64,000 nucleotides of DNA from an uncultured Stenotrophomonas sp. (GTDB lineage Bacteria; Pseudomonadota; Gammaproteobacteria; Xanthomonadales; Xanthomonadaceae), in the NCBI RefSeq assembly GCF_945952405.1, contig NZ_CAMFIA010000001.1:372001-436000 (forward strand). Direction: 5' to 3'. Below the pieces are notes generated by a model that was given only the letters and a program-made list of their open reading frames with translations, made no database searches and was not told where the DNA came from. A program made the position numbers and the translations under genes. Positions 25,732-33,588 of this stretch are shown here, one piece after another; positions within the stretch are counted from its first letter, which is position 1, and every line of letters begins with the position of its first letter.

Positions 25732-27206
25732 GTCGGTTCTCCAACGAAGGTGCCGGACAGGTGCCACAGGTGCAGCACGGCATAGGCGCGCCACGGACGC
25801 CACGGTTGCGAGCGCGCTTCGGTCGCGCGTTCGCTCAGGCGTTGGCCCTGCGCATGGCCGAGCACCTGCTGCAGCACCAGGTCGCCGGCCGGGAAGGCGT
25901 CGGGCTGGCCGAGCCCGCGCAGGGCGATGTACTGCGCGGTCCATGGGCCGATGCCCGGCAGCGCCACGCAGCGGGCAACGAAGTCCTCCAGCGCCTGGCC
26001 GGGCCCGAAGTCGAGCTGGCCGCTGGCGCAGGCTGCCGCCAGCGCACGTACGGTGGCGGCACGGCTGCGCGGCAGGCCGATCGATTCCAGTGGTGCCTCG
26101 GCCAGCACCTCGGGCGCCGGGAACTGGCGATTGAATTCCGGCGGCATGCCGGTCAGGTGCGCGCCATGCGCATCCACCAGTCGCCGCGCGAAGGTGGTGG
26201 CCGCAGCGACGCTGACCTGCTGGCCAAGCACCGCGCGCACGCCCACTTCGAAGCCATCCCAGCCACCGGGGACGCGCAGGCCGGGGCGCTCGGCGATAGC
26301 GCGCGCGAGCAGCGGTTCTTCGCCCAGCGCCGCGTGCACCTGCTGCAGGTCGGCGTCCAGGTCGAACACGCGGCGGACGCGGCGCACGATGTCCGGGATC
26401 AGGCGTGGATCGACCGCGCCCAGCTGCAGGCGCAGCTCCGGTCGCTTCGGATCGGCGGTGACCCGCAGCAGGGTCGGCCGTTCGGGCGTACCGAGCACGC
26501 GCTGGTAACTGTCTTCGCCGACCAGTTCGATGCCGGGCAGGCTGCGCTTGCGCAGGAAGGCCAGCATGCGCGGGAAATCCAGCGGCGGTCGGTACGCCAG
26601 GCGCAGCACCAGGCAGCCCTCGTCGGCGGCCAGTGGCTGATGCTGGCGGCGCAGCGCGGTGGGCGCCATGCCGCAGCCCTGCAGGAAAGCCGTGTTGAAA
26701 CGACGCAGGCTGTTGTAGCCGGCGGCCAGTGCGACGTCGGTTACCGGCAGCGTGGTCTCGGTCAGCAGTTGCTTGGCCAGCAGCAGGCGGTGGGTGGCAT
26801 GGATCTGCCCTGGCGTCGCGCCCAGATGCTCGACGAACAGCCGTTGCAGCTGGCGCGCGCTGAGTCCGATCTTCTGCGCCAGCTCCGCAACCGCTTGTTC
26901 CTGCAGGAAGCCGCCCTGGATCAGTGCCAGGGCGCGTTGCACGGCCTGCCCGGCGAGGGCCTGCTGCGCCTGCGGTGCCAGTTCGGGGCGGCAGCGCAGG
27001 CAGGGCCGGTAACCGGCCGCGGCGGCCGCAGCGGCGGTCGGGTAGTAGGTGATGTTGCGTGGTTTCGGCGGCGGTGCCGGGCACACCGGGCGGCAGTAGA
27101 TGCCGGTGCTGCGCACGGCGGTGAAGAACACGCCGTCGAAGCGTGCGTCGCGGGCCAGGCGGGCGCGGTCGCAGGCGGCGGTGTCGAGGGCAAGGGCGGT
27201 GTCCAT
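25728..27206 (-). CDS. Ada-AlkA fusion: adaptive-response regulator and DNA-3-methyladenine glycosylase
   Basis: A 492-aa three-part protein. Residues 1-80: Ada zinc domain with Cys38, Cys42, Cys69 and Cys72 at the same numbers as E. coli Ada, so phosphotriester sensing at Cys38 should work. Residues 85-185: AraC-type HTH pair. Residues 195-492: AlkA-type TATA-like domain and HhH-GPD glycosylase with PGIGPWTAQYIALRGL and catalytic Asp442 (PAGDLVLQ). The methyl-sensor and activator is thus joined to the base-excision enzyme, with the O6-methyltransferase encoded separately just downstream. Self-activation on alkylation is likely by analogy to Ada. Confidence 0.94.
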   Translation of the reverse strand: MDTALALDTAACDRARLARDARFDGVFFTAVRSTGIYCRPVCPAPPPKPRNITYYPTAAAAAAAGYRPCLRCRPELAPQAQQALAGQAVQRALALIQGGFLQEQAVAELAQKIGLSARQLQRLFVEHLGATPGQIHATHRLLLAKQLLTETTLPVTDVALAAGYNSLRRFNTAFLQGCGMAPTALRRQHQPLAADEGCLVLRLAYRPPLDFPRMLAFLRKRSLPGIELVGEDSYQRVLGTPERPTLLRVTADPKRPELRLQLGAVDPRLIPDIVRRVRRVFDLDADLQQVHAALGEEPLLARAIAERPGLRVPGGWDGFEVGVRAVLGQQVSVAAATTFARRLVDAHGAHLTGMPPEFNRQFPAPEVLAEAPLESIGLPRSRAATVRALAAACASGQLDFGPGQALEDFVARCVALPGIGPWTAQYIALRGLGQPDAFPAGDLVLQQVLGHAQGQRLSERATEARSQPWRPWRAYAVLHLWHLSGTFVGEPT

Positions 27207-27326
27207 GGCGCCAGTCTAGGCCTCTGCCGGGGGCAATACTCGCCGGATTCGGACATGGATGCTGAAGGGGGTTCGGCAGGGCTGCGCCTGCGCTGCTGTT
27301 GGTGGCTGTCGACCTGGGTCGACGCG

Positions 27327-27350
27327 GTAGATCCACGCCCTGCGTGGCTG
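27327..27350 (+). repeat. SMAG palindrome
   Basis: GTAG (27327-27330), then ATCCACGC, loop CCT, GCGTGG. The surrounding 27207-27488 spacer also has pieces of other palindromes (GTCGACCTGGGTCGAC near 27308-27323; GTCGAGCTCGGTCGAC near 27374-27389) and no gene. Confidence 0.75.
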
Positions 27351-27488
27351 GGGTGGTGGGCGACGGATAGCCGTCGAGCTCGGTCGACACGCATTCTCCA
27401 GGGTCAGAGGGGGTTCAGTGCCACGCGCTGAATGCGGGTCGCGGACGGGTAGACTGTGGCCCTTGCTCCCATGAATCCCGGTTGCCCG

Positions 27489-28652
27489 ATGTCCGCCAAA
27501 TTCCGCTGGTTGCCCGTGTTGTGCCTGGCCCTGGCGGGCTGCAGTCAGCTGGAGAACCCGGGCAACGTGACCGCCGCCGACAAGGCCGCACGGGCGCCGG
27601 CCAGCGATGGCGAGAACATGGTGTCGATCAATGCCGCCGATGCGCCCCCGCCGCCGGCGCCGCCGCACAGTCGTGCCGATCGGCCGTGGCCGCAGGCGCA
27701 GCTGGAGAACGGCCGCGCGTGGGTCAGCTGCAGTACCGAATATGCCGGCGATGCCGGCGATGGCGTCGAGCTGGAAGGCCTGCAGCGCGAACAGGTCACG
27801 CAGGCGCTGGCACCGTGTGCCGAGCGCGGCCTGATGCGTGTGCGCTATTCCGGCAAGATCAATCCGGGCTTCGCCGAAATGATGTGGCGGCTGGCAGTGG
27901 TGGCCGACGAACAGAAGATCCACAAGCGCATCCTCGATCTGGATTCCAGCGGTGGCCAGGTCGAGTCGGCAATCGTCGCCGGTGACAGCATCGGTGAGTC
28001 GGGCTGGACCATCTGGGTGCGCGAGGGCTCGATCTGTCACAGTGCCTGCGTGTTCGTGCTTGCCGCCGGTGACAACCGGCTGCTGTCGGGCAAGGTCGGC
28101 ATCCACCGCATGATGCGGATCAGCTCCAAGGCCACGTCGCGCGCCGAGCTCAACCGGGAGCTGCACGAGGTCTATGACAACGTGAAGGACTACCTTCAGC
28201 GCAACGGCGTGGCGGTGGGGGTGGCCGACCTGATGATGACCGTGCCCAACCGCAGCCTGCGCCTGCTGACACCGGACGAGCTGCGCCAGTACGGCCTGGA
28301 TGGTACCAATGCGGTGCAGGATGACCTGGAGCGGATCAAGCAGATGCGCGCCTGTGGCGATGATTTCGTGCAGCGCAAGGACGCCTTCCTGATCGCCTTC
28401 GATCAGCAGTGCAAGCGCGAAGGCGCCGACATGGAATCGATCAACAGCTGCGGGCAGGCGCTGAAACAGCGCTTCGGCTTCCCGGATGCGGTGTGCCCGG
28501 AAGAAAGCCCGCTGTCGGAGATCGATGTGGCGACGCTGCCGCCGGCGCCGTCCGCGCCGCCGCCGGTGGCCGAGCAGGCGCCGGCAGACGCCGCCAGGCC
28601 TGCCGCGCAGGCCGATGCGGCGACAGTGGAAGGCAGCGCCCACGCACGCTGA
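27489..28652 (+). CDS. Lipoprotein with ClpP/crotonase-like fold (possible periplasmic serine protease)
   Basis: A 387-aa lipoprotein (LALAGC, Cys18) with a low-complexity Pro/Ala stretch at about 50-65 and again at the C-terminus. The middle resembles the COG3904 type of ClpP-like proteins: DLDSSGGQVESA (oxyanion strand), ICHSACVFVLAAGD with a candidate catalytic Ser, and KVGIHRMM with a candidate His. Many Cys residues suggest periplasmic disulphides. Substrate and activity are unknown; a non-catalytic role is possible. ATG 27489 gives a clean signal; ATG 27471 is possible. Confidence 0.72.
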   Translation: MSAKFRWLPVLCLALAGCSQLENPGNVTAADKAARAPASDGENMVSINAADAPPPPAPPHSRADRPWPQAQLENGRAWVSCSTEYAGDAGDGVELEGLQREQVTQALAPCAERGLMRVRYSGKINPGFAEMMWRLAVVADEQKIHKRILDLDSSGGQVESAIVAGDSIGESGWTIWVREGSICHSACVFVLAAGDNRLLSGKVGIHRMMRISSKATSRAELNRELHEVYDNVKDYLQRNGVAVGVADLMMTVPNRSLRLLTPDELRQYGLDGTNAVQDDLERIKQMRACGDDFVQRKDAFLIAFDQQCKREGADMESINSCGQALKQRFGFPDAVCPEESPLSEIDVATLPPAPSAPPPVAEQAPADAARPAAQADAATVEGSAHAR

Positions 28653-28709
28653 CGGATGGCTCACCGAGCTGGCGTAGACTGCGGTTCTTTCCGAGAACCG
28701 GCGGTGTCC

Positions 28710-29255
28710 ATGAAGCGCGTGCTCCTGCTGCTGTCCCTGATGCCCCTGACCGTGCTGGCGCAGGTTCCTGTGCCCGCCACGCCCGCACCGGCGCCGGCGC
28801 GTCCGGCGCCGGCTTCGCCGGCGGCTGCGAAGCCGGCCACGGCCGCCGCACCGGCATTGAGCGCCGCGCAGCAGGCGCAGGTGCAGAAACAGGATGCGGA
28901 AATGGGCGCCGCCGCAGCGAAAGTGGCGCAGCTGGTCGATGCCAACCGCGCCGGTGAACTGTGGGAGGGCGCCTCGGCGGTCGCGCGCCGTGCCGTACCG
29001 AAGGCGGCCTTCGTCAGCCAGCTGACCAGTGAACGTGGACGCCTGGGCGCACTGGCCGGCAGAGGCCAACCGACCATCACCCGGGTCAAGTACGCTGCGG
29101 GTGCCGCCGTGCCGGAAGGGCTGTACATCAACGTCAGCTTCCCGACCCGTTTCGCCAACAGCGCGCAGCCGGTGCGCGAACTGGTCTCGTTCCGTTTCGA
29201 CGAGGACCAGGTGTGGCGCCTGGCCGGCTACAGCCTGCGCGCATCGGCGCCCTGA
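28710..29255 (+). CDS. DUF4019-type secreted protein
   Basis: A 181-aa exported protein. Signal peptide of about 18 residues (VLAQ), then an Ala/Pro-rich linker (residues 20-55), then a domain with VDANRAGELWEGAS and VRELVSFRFDEDQVWRLAGY that I recognise as the DUF4019 pattern common in xanthomonads. No function is known. It is followed after 11 bp by the MAPEG gene. Confidence 0.78.
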   Translation: MKRVLLLLSLMPLTVLAQVPVPATPAPAPARPAPASPAAAKPATAAAPALSAAQQAQVQKQDAEMGAAAAKVAQLVDANRAGELWEGASAVARRAVPKAAFVSQLTSERGRLGALAGRGQPTITRVKYAAGAAVPEGLYINVSFPTRFANSAQPVRELVSFRFDEDQVWRLAGYSLRASAP

Positions 29256-29266
29256 GGAGAGCCGCG

Positions 29267-29656
29267 ATGGCGACTGAACTGACGATGCTGGCCTGGTCGG
29301 TGCTGCTGGGCTTCGTCTCGATCTTCGCGACCTCCACCGTGGTTACCCGTGAGCGTGGCCTGAAGTGGAACGCCTCGGCGCGCGATGGCGAAGCGCGGCC
29401 GCTGAGCCCGCTGGCGGGCCGCCTGCAGCGGGCCCAGGCCAACTTCCTGGAGACCTTCCCGTTCTTCGCCGCCGCCGCGATTGCGGTGGTGCTGGCCGGG
29501 CGCAGCAACGACACCACCGCGCTGGCCGCGCAGGCCTATTTCTGGGCACGCGTGGTCTACCTGCCGTTGTATGCAGCAGGCGTGCCCTACGTGCGCAGCC
29601 TGGTCTGGGCGGTGTCGCTGCTGTCGATCCTGGCGCTGGTGTTCGCCCTGTTGTGA
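29267..29656 (+). CDS. MAPEG-family membrane protein
   Basis: A 129-aa protein with four TM helices. The R-x-x-R-A-Q-x-N-x-x-E-x-F-P/L pattern (LQRAQANFLETFPFF) of the MAPEG superfamily is plain, as is RVVYLPLYAAGVPYVRSLVW. Eukaryotic relatives are glutathione-dependent membrane enzymes; bacterial ones are mostly uncharacterised. RBS GAGGAGAG precedes ATG 29267. Confidence 0.88.
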   Translation: MATELTMLAWSVLLGFVSIFATSTVVTRERGLKWNASARDGEARPLSPLAGRLQRAQANFLETFPFFAAAAIAVVLAGRSNDTTALAAQAYFWARVVYLPLYAAGVPYVRSLVWAVSLLSILALVFALL

Positions 29657-29736
29657 TCCGCGCCTGATCCAGATCAAGGCCAGTCAGTTGCGCAGCGCTA
29701 TGCTGGCCCGGACTGAATCAACGGCAGGAGGCGCGC

Positions 29737-30915
29737 ATGCGCAGGATGGACGTGCTGGTGGTCGGCGCCGGACCGGCGGGCCTGTGCTTTGCGCGCGCGC
29801 TGGCCGGCAGTGGTCTGCAGGTCGGGCTGGTGGACGTGCAGCCGCGCCAGGCCCTGGCCGAGGCCGCGTTCGATGGCCGTGAGATCGCGCTGACCCATGC
29901 CTCGCGGCAGAGCCTGGAACACCTTGGCCTGTGGCAGCGCCTGGCGCAGGCCGAAGTGGCCGAGCTGCGCGATGCCAGGGTGATGAACGGCGGCTCGCCG
30001 TTCGCGTTGACGTTCGCCAGCAGCCAGCGCGATGGCCAACCGCTGGGCTGGCTGGTACCGAATCACCTGATCCGCCGCGCCGCATGGGAGGCTGTGCAGG
30101 GTCAGGAGGGTCTGGAACTGTTCGATGGACGCAAGGTACTGGGCGTGCAGGCGGACGCGCAGGGCCATGCGGTGACGCTGGATGACGGCAGCACGTTGCA
30201 CGCACGGCTGCTGGTGGCGGCCGACAGCCGCTTCTCCGCGACCCGGCGCATGCTCGGCATCGGTGCGCAGATGCGCGACTTCGGCAAGTCGATGCTGGTG
30301 TGCCGCATGCAGGTCGAGCGCGACCACCACCACACCGCGTGGGAGTGGTTCGGTTACGGCCGCACCATGGCGCTGCTGCCGCTCAACGAGGGCCAGGCAT
30401 CGGCGGTGATCACGCTGCCGCCGCGGCAGATCGAGGAACTGCTGGCAATGGACGAGGTGGTTTTCGGCGAGGCCATCAGCGGCTTCTTCGAACACCGCCT
30501 GGGACGGATGCAGCCGGTGGCCACGCCGCAGGCGTATCCCTTGGTAGGGGTGTACGCGCACCGTTTCGCCGGCGAGCGTGCGGCGCTGGTCGGTGATGCG
30601 GCGGTGGGCATGCACCCGGTCACTGCGCATGGCTTCAACCTGGGCCTGGCCAGCGCGCAGCGGTTGGCGCAGGGCATCGTCGCGCAGCAGCGCCGCGGTG
30701 CCGACATTGCCGCCGACGCGATGCTGGCCAGCTACCAGCGCGGCCATCGGCTGGCGTCGCGGCCGTTGTACGAGGCCACCAATGCGATCGCCAGCCTGTA
30801 CACCGACGACCGCCGCCCGGCGCGCCTGCTGCGTGCGGCCGGGCTGCGCGTGGCGCAGGGCGTGGCACCGTTCCGGCAGCTGATCGCCTCGCACCTGACC
30901 CAGCGCGTGGCCTGA
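29737..30915 (+). CDS. UbiH/UbiF-family FAD monooxygenase, possibly UbiM
   Basis: A 392-aa flavoprotein. GAGPAGLCFARAL at the N-terminus binds the FAD ADP part, DGREIALTHAS is the UbiH-family motif, and LVGDAAVGMHPVTAHGFNLGL is the second FAD motif. This family hydroxylates the ring of ubiquinone precursors; the short form and the changed motif (GMHPVTAHGFN) suit UbiM, but I cannot settle the ring position. ATG 29737 (MRRMDVLVV) or 29746 could be used. Confidence 0.82.
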   Translation: MRRMDVLVVGAGPAGLCFARALAGSGLQVGLVDVQPRQALAEAAFDGREIALTHASRQSLEHLGLWQRLAQAEVAELRDARVMNGGSPFALTFASSQRDGQPLGWLVPNHLIRRAAWEAVQGQEGLELFDGRKVLGVQADAQGHAVTLDDGSTLHARLLVAADSRFSATRRMLGIGAQMRDFGKSMLVCRMQVERDHHHTAWEWFGYGRTMALLPLNEGQASAVITLPPRQIEELLAMDEVVFGEAISGFFEHRLGRMQPVATPQAYPLVGVYAHRFAGERAALVGDAAVGMHPVTAHGFNLGLASAQRLAQGIVAQQRRGADIAADAMLASYQRGHRLASRPLYEATNAIASLYTDDRRPARLLRAAGLRVAQGVAPFRQLIASHLTQRVA

Positions 30916-30940
30916 ACCGGTTCAGATCAGTCCGTTCAGG

Positions 30941-31162
30941 TCAGCCGGCAGCCAGGACCCGGATCTGGCTGTCGGCGAATTCGACCACCTGGCCTGCGCG
31001 GATCTTGCAGGCCTTGCGCAGTTCGACCTCGCCATCGACCAGGACCTGGCCTTCGCTGATGACCATCTTGGCTTCGCCGCCGCTGGTGACCAGGTCGGCC
31101 AGCTTGAGCAGCTGCTTGAGTTCGACGTAGTCGCCGTCGAGGTCGAATTCGAGAATCTGCAT
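30941..31162 (-). CDS. S4-domain RNA-binding protein (YbcJ family)
   Basis: A 73-aa protein consisting of one S4 domain: LEFDLDGDYVELKQLLKLAD, SGGEAKMVISEGQVLVDGE, then RAGQVVEF. YbcJ-type proteins bind RNA and may act in ribosome assembly. ATG 31162 follows AGGAAA; an open frame to 31345 lacks the fold. It is divergent from the DEAD-box helicase gene, sharing a 265-bp spacer. Confidence 0.87.
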   Translation of the reverse strand: MQILEFDLDGDYVELKQLLKLADLVTSGGEAKMVISEGQVLVDGEVELRKACKIRAGQVVEFADSQIRVLAAG

Positions 31163-31345
31163 GGAACGGGTTTCCTGGGAAAGGGCGCGGGCCAGCGGCC
31201 GGGCCGGGGAAGAGGGCGCGTATTGTGCGCCAGCGCGGGCATGACGGCACGCGCACGACAAGCTGTACGCCTTGTTCAGGAACGATGCGGTATCATTCCG
31301 CTCTGAGCGAGTGAAATCTCCTCCGACCGAGCAGCGCCAGGGCAC

Positions 31346-31413
31346 GCGATAAGAAGGGCGCCCAAAGCGCGGACCATCCCTTTTTTATCGCACTGCCAGG
31401 AAGACGGCAGTGC
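31346..31413 (+). promoter_or_regulatory. Structured 5' leader of the DEAD-box helicase gene
   Basis: Two hairpins share bases. The first has arms GCGATAAGAAGGG (31346-31358) and CCCTTTTTTATCGC (31378-31391) with a T6 run. The second is a perfect 8-bp stem, GCACTGCC (31390-31397) and GGCAGTGC (31406-31413). They overlap at 31390-31391. Position just before the ATG at 31428 suggests attenuation or autoregulation (inference). Confidence 0.55.
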
Positions 31414-31427
31414 CTTCGGAGTTCCCC

Positions 31428-33374
31428 ATGTCCCAAGATTCCCAAGCGCCGCTGCAGTTTGCGCAGCTCGGCCTGTCCGAGCCCGTGATGCAGGCGGTTA
31501 CCGCCATCGGCTACGAAACCCCGTCGCCGATCCAGGCCGCCACCATTCCGGCGATGCTGGAAGGCCGCGACGTGCTGGGCCAGGCCCAGACCGGCACCGG
31601 CAAGACCGCCGCGTTCGCACTGCCGGTACTGTCCAACATCGACCTGCAGCAGATCAAGCCCCAGGCCCTGATCCTGGCACCGACCCGCGAACTGGCCATC
31701 CAGGTCGCCGAGGCGTTCCAGTCCTATTCGTCGAAGATTCCGGGCTTCCGCGTGCTGCCGGTGTACGGCGGCCAGCCGTATGGCCAGCAGCTGTCGGCCC
31801 TGCGCCGCGGCGTGCACATCGTGGTCGGTACCCCCGGCCGCGTGATCGACCACCTGGACCGCAGCACCCTGGACCTGTCCGAGCTGAAGACGCTGGTGCT
31901 GGACGAAGCCGACGAAATGCTGCGCATGGGCTTCATCGACGATGTCGAAGCCGTGCTGAAGAAGCTGCCGGAGCAGCGCCAGGTGGCGCTGTTCTCGGCC
32001 ACCATGCCGCCGCAGATCCGCCGTATCGCGCAGACCTACCTGCAGGATCCGGTGGAAGTGACCATCGCGGCCAAGACCACCACCTCGGCCAACATCCGCC
32101 AGCGCTACTGGTGGGTGAGCGGCATGCACAAGCTGGATGCGCTGACCCGCATCCTGGAAGTGGAGCCGTTCGACGCGATGATCATCTTCGCGCGTACCAA
32201 GGCCGGCACCGAAGAACTGGCCAGCAAGCTGCAGGCGCGTGGCCTGGCGGCGGCGGCGATCAACGGTGACATGCAGCAGGCCCAGCGTGAGCGCACCATC
32301 GCCATGCTGAAGGAAGGCAAGCTGGACATCCTGGTGGCCACCGACGTGGCTGCCCGCGGCCTGGACGTGGAGCGCATCAGCCACGTGCTGAACTACGACA
32401 TCCCGTACGACACCGAAAGCTACGTGCACCGCATTGGCCGTACCGGCCGTGCTGGCCGCAGCGGTGAGGCGATCCTGTTCGCCACCCCGCGCGAGAAGGG
32501 CATGCTGCGCCAGATCGAGCGCGCCACCCGCCAGCCGATCGAGGAAATGCAGCTGCCGAGCGTGGAAGCGGTCAACGACACGCGCATCAGCAAGTTCACT
32601 TCGCGCATCAGCGAAACGCTGGGTGCCGGTGGCCTGGACTTCTATCGCCAGCTGCTGGAACGCTTCGAGAACGAGCAGAACGTGCCGGCCATTGAAGTCG
32701 CCGCGGCGCTGGCGAAGATGCTGCAGGGTGACACGCCGTTCCTGCTGCAGCCGCCGGTGCGTGCGCCGCGTGAAGAGCGCGCGCCGCGTGAGCGCTTCGA
32801 CCGTGGCGACCGCCCGGAGCGCGGCGATCGTTTCGACCGCAACGAGCGGGGTCCGCGTTTCGAGCGTGGCCCGCGTCGTGACGACGCCGAGGGTGGCTTC
32901 GAGCAGCGTCCGCGCCGCGAGGTTCCGCCGCGTGGTGCGCCGGAGCAGGGCATGGAGACCTACCGCATCTCGGTGGGCCACCAGCATGGCGTGAAGCCGG
33001 CCAACATCGTCGGCGCCATCGCCAACGAAGCCGGCCTGGAAAGCCGCTACATCGGCCGCATCGACATCCACGACGACTTCTCGCTGCTGGACCTGCCGGC
33101 ACAGATGCCGCAGGACGTGCTGACCCACCTGCAGAAGGTGTGGGTGTCCGGCCAGCAGCTGCAGATGCGCCCGCTGGCGGCCGGTGAAGAGATCAATCCG
33201 GCCCCGCGTCCGTTCAAGCCGCGCTTCGACAAGCGCGGTCCGGGCGGCCCGGGTGGCCCGCGTCGTGGCGGTCCGGGTGGTCCGGGTGGTCACGGTGGCG
33301 ATCGCGGCGGTGACCGCGACAGCCGCCCGCCGCGTCGTGACGGCTTCAAGCCGCGCGGCCCGCGCAGCTACTAA
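31428..33374 (+). CDS. deaD: DEAD-box RNA helicase (DeaD/CsdA type)
   Basis: A 648-aa helicase (E. coli DeaD 629). Motifs in order: Q motif SPIQAATIP, Walker A AQTGTGKTAAF, VLDEADEML, SATMP, VATDVAARGLD, HRIGRTGRAGR. Then a dimerisation region, an Arg/Asp-rich linker with repeated ERFDRGDRPERGDRFDR-like units (about 450-510), a DbpA-type RNA-binding domain (about 515-590), and a Gly/Arg-rich tail. It acts in ribosome assembly and mRNA unwinding, often in the cold. A structured leader precedes it and a 37-bp-arm hairpin terminates it. Confidence 0.94.
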   Translation: MSQDSQAPLQFAQLGLSEPVMQAVTAIGYETPSPIQAATIPAMLEGRDVLGQAQTGTGKTAAFALPVLSNIDLQQIKPQALILAPTRELAIQVAEAFQSYSSKIPGFRVLPVYGGQPYGQQLSALRRGVHIVVGTPGRVIDHLDRSTLDLSELKTLVLDEADEMLRMGFIDDVEAVLKKLPEQRQVALFSATMPPQIRRIAQTYLQDPVEVTIAAKTTTSANIRQRYWWVSGMHKLDALTRILEVEPFDAMIIFARTKAGTEELASKLQARGLAAAAINGDMQQAQRERTIAMLKEGKLDILVATDVAARGLDVERISHVLNYDIPYDTESYVHRIGRTGRAGRSGEAILFATPREKGMLRQIERATRQPIEEMQLPSVEAVNDTRISKFTSRISETLGAGGLDFYRQLLERFENEQNVPAIEVAAALAKMLQGDTPFLLQPPVRAPREERAPRERFDRGDRPERGDRFDRNERGPRFERGPRRDDAEGGFEQRPRREVPPRGAPEQGMETYRISVGHQHGVKPANIVGAIANEAGLESRYIGRIDIHDDFSLLDLPAQMPQDVLTHLQKVWVSGQQLQMRPLAAGEEINPAPRPFKPRFDKRGPGGPGGPRRGGPGGPGGHGGDRGGDRDSRPPRRDGFKPRGPRSY

Positions 33375-33418
33375 GCCGCACAGCCGTCCACAGCAACGCC
33401 AGCCCCGGGCTGGCGTTC

Positions 33419-33505
33419 AAAAAAGGGGACGGAGGGGATTAAGTCGTTTCTGGCAAGCCGCGCGCTTATGCCAGAAACGACTTAATCCCCTCCGTCCCCT
33501 TTTTT
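33419..33505. repeat. 37-bp inverted repeat, family A (copy 2)
   Basis: Perfect arms 33419-33455 and 33469-33505, loop of 13. The first 27 bp equal the arm of copy 1 (14875) plus one A; the inner 9-10 bp (TTTCTGGCA) are specific to this copy. The T-run on the right makes it a strong terminator for deaD. Confidence 0.88.
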
Positions 33506-33588
33506 TCGCATGGCCAACACATTCCCGGTCCTAGGCTGAGCCGGTTCCAAAGGAGGTTGTCACCGCATCACATTCGGGGGGATCCGGG

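Noticed and set aside
25240-27390. 716-codon frame ending with the Ogt sequence
   Set aside because: Only its last 163 codons are Ogt; the rest is an Arg/Pro-rich shadow of the Ada-AlkA gene in another frame.
27216-29069. 617-codon minus-strand frame opposite the lipoprotein and DUF4019 genes
   Set aside because: Shadow composition, no domain, and it spans two plus-strand genes with signal peptides.
31272-31296. TTGTTC and TATCAT as a sigma-70 promoter for deaD
   Set aside because: The spacer is only 13 bp, too short for a standard promoter, so it is not listed.
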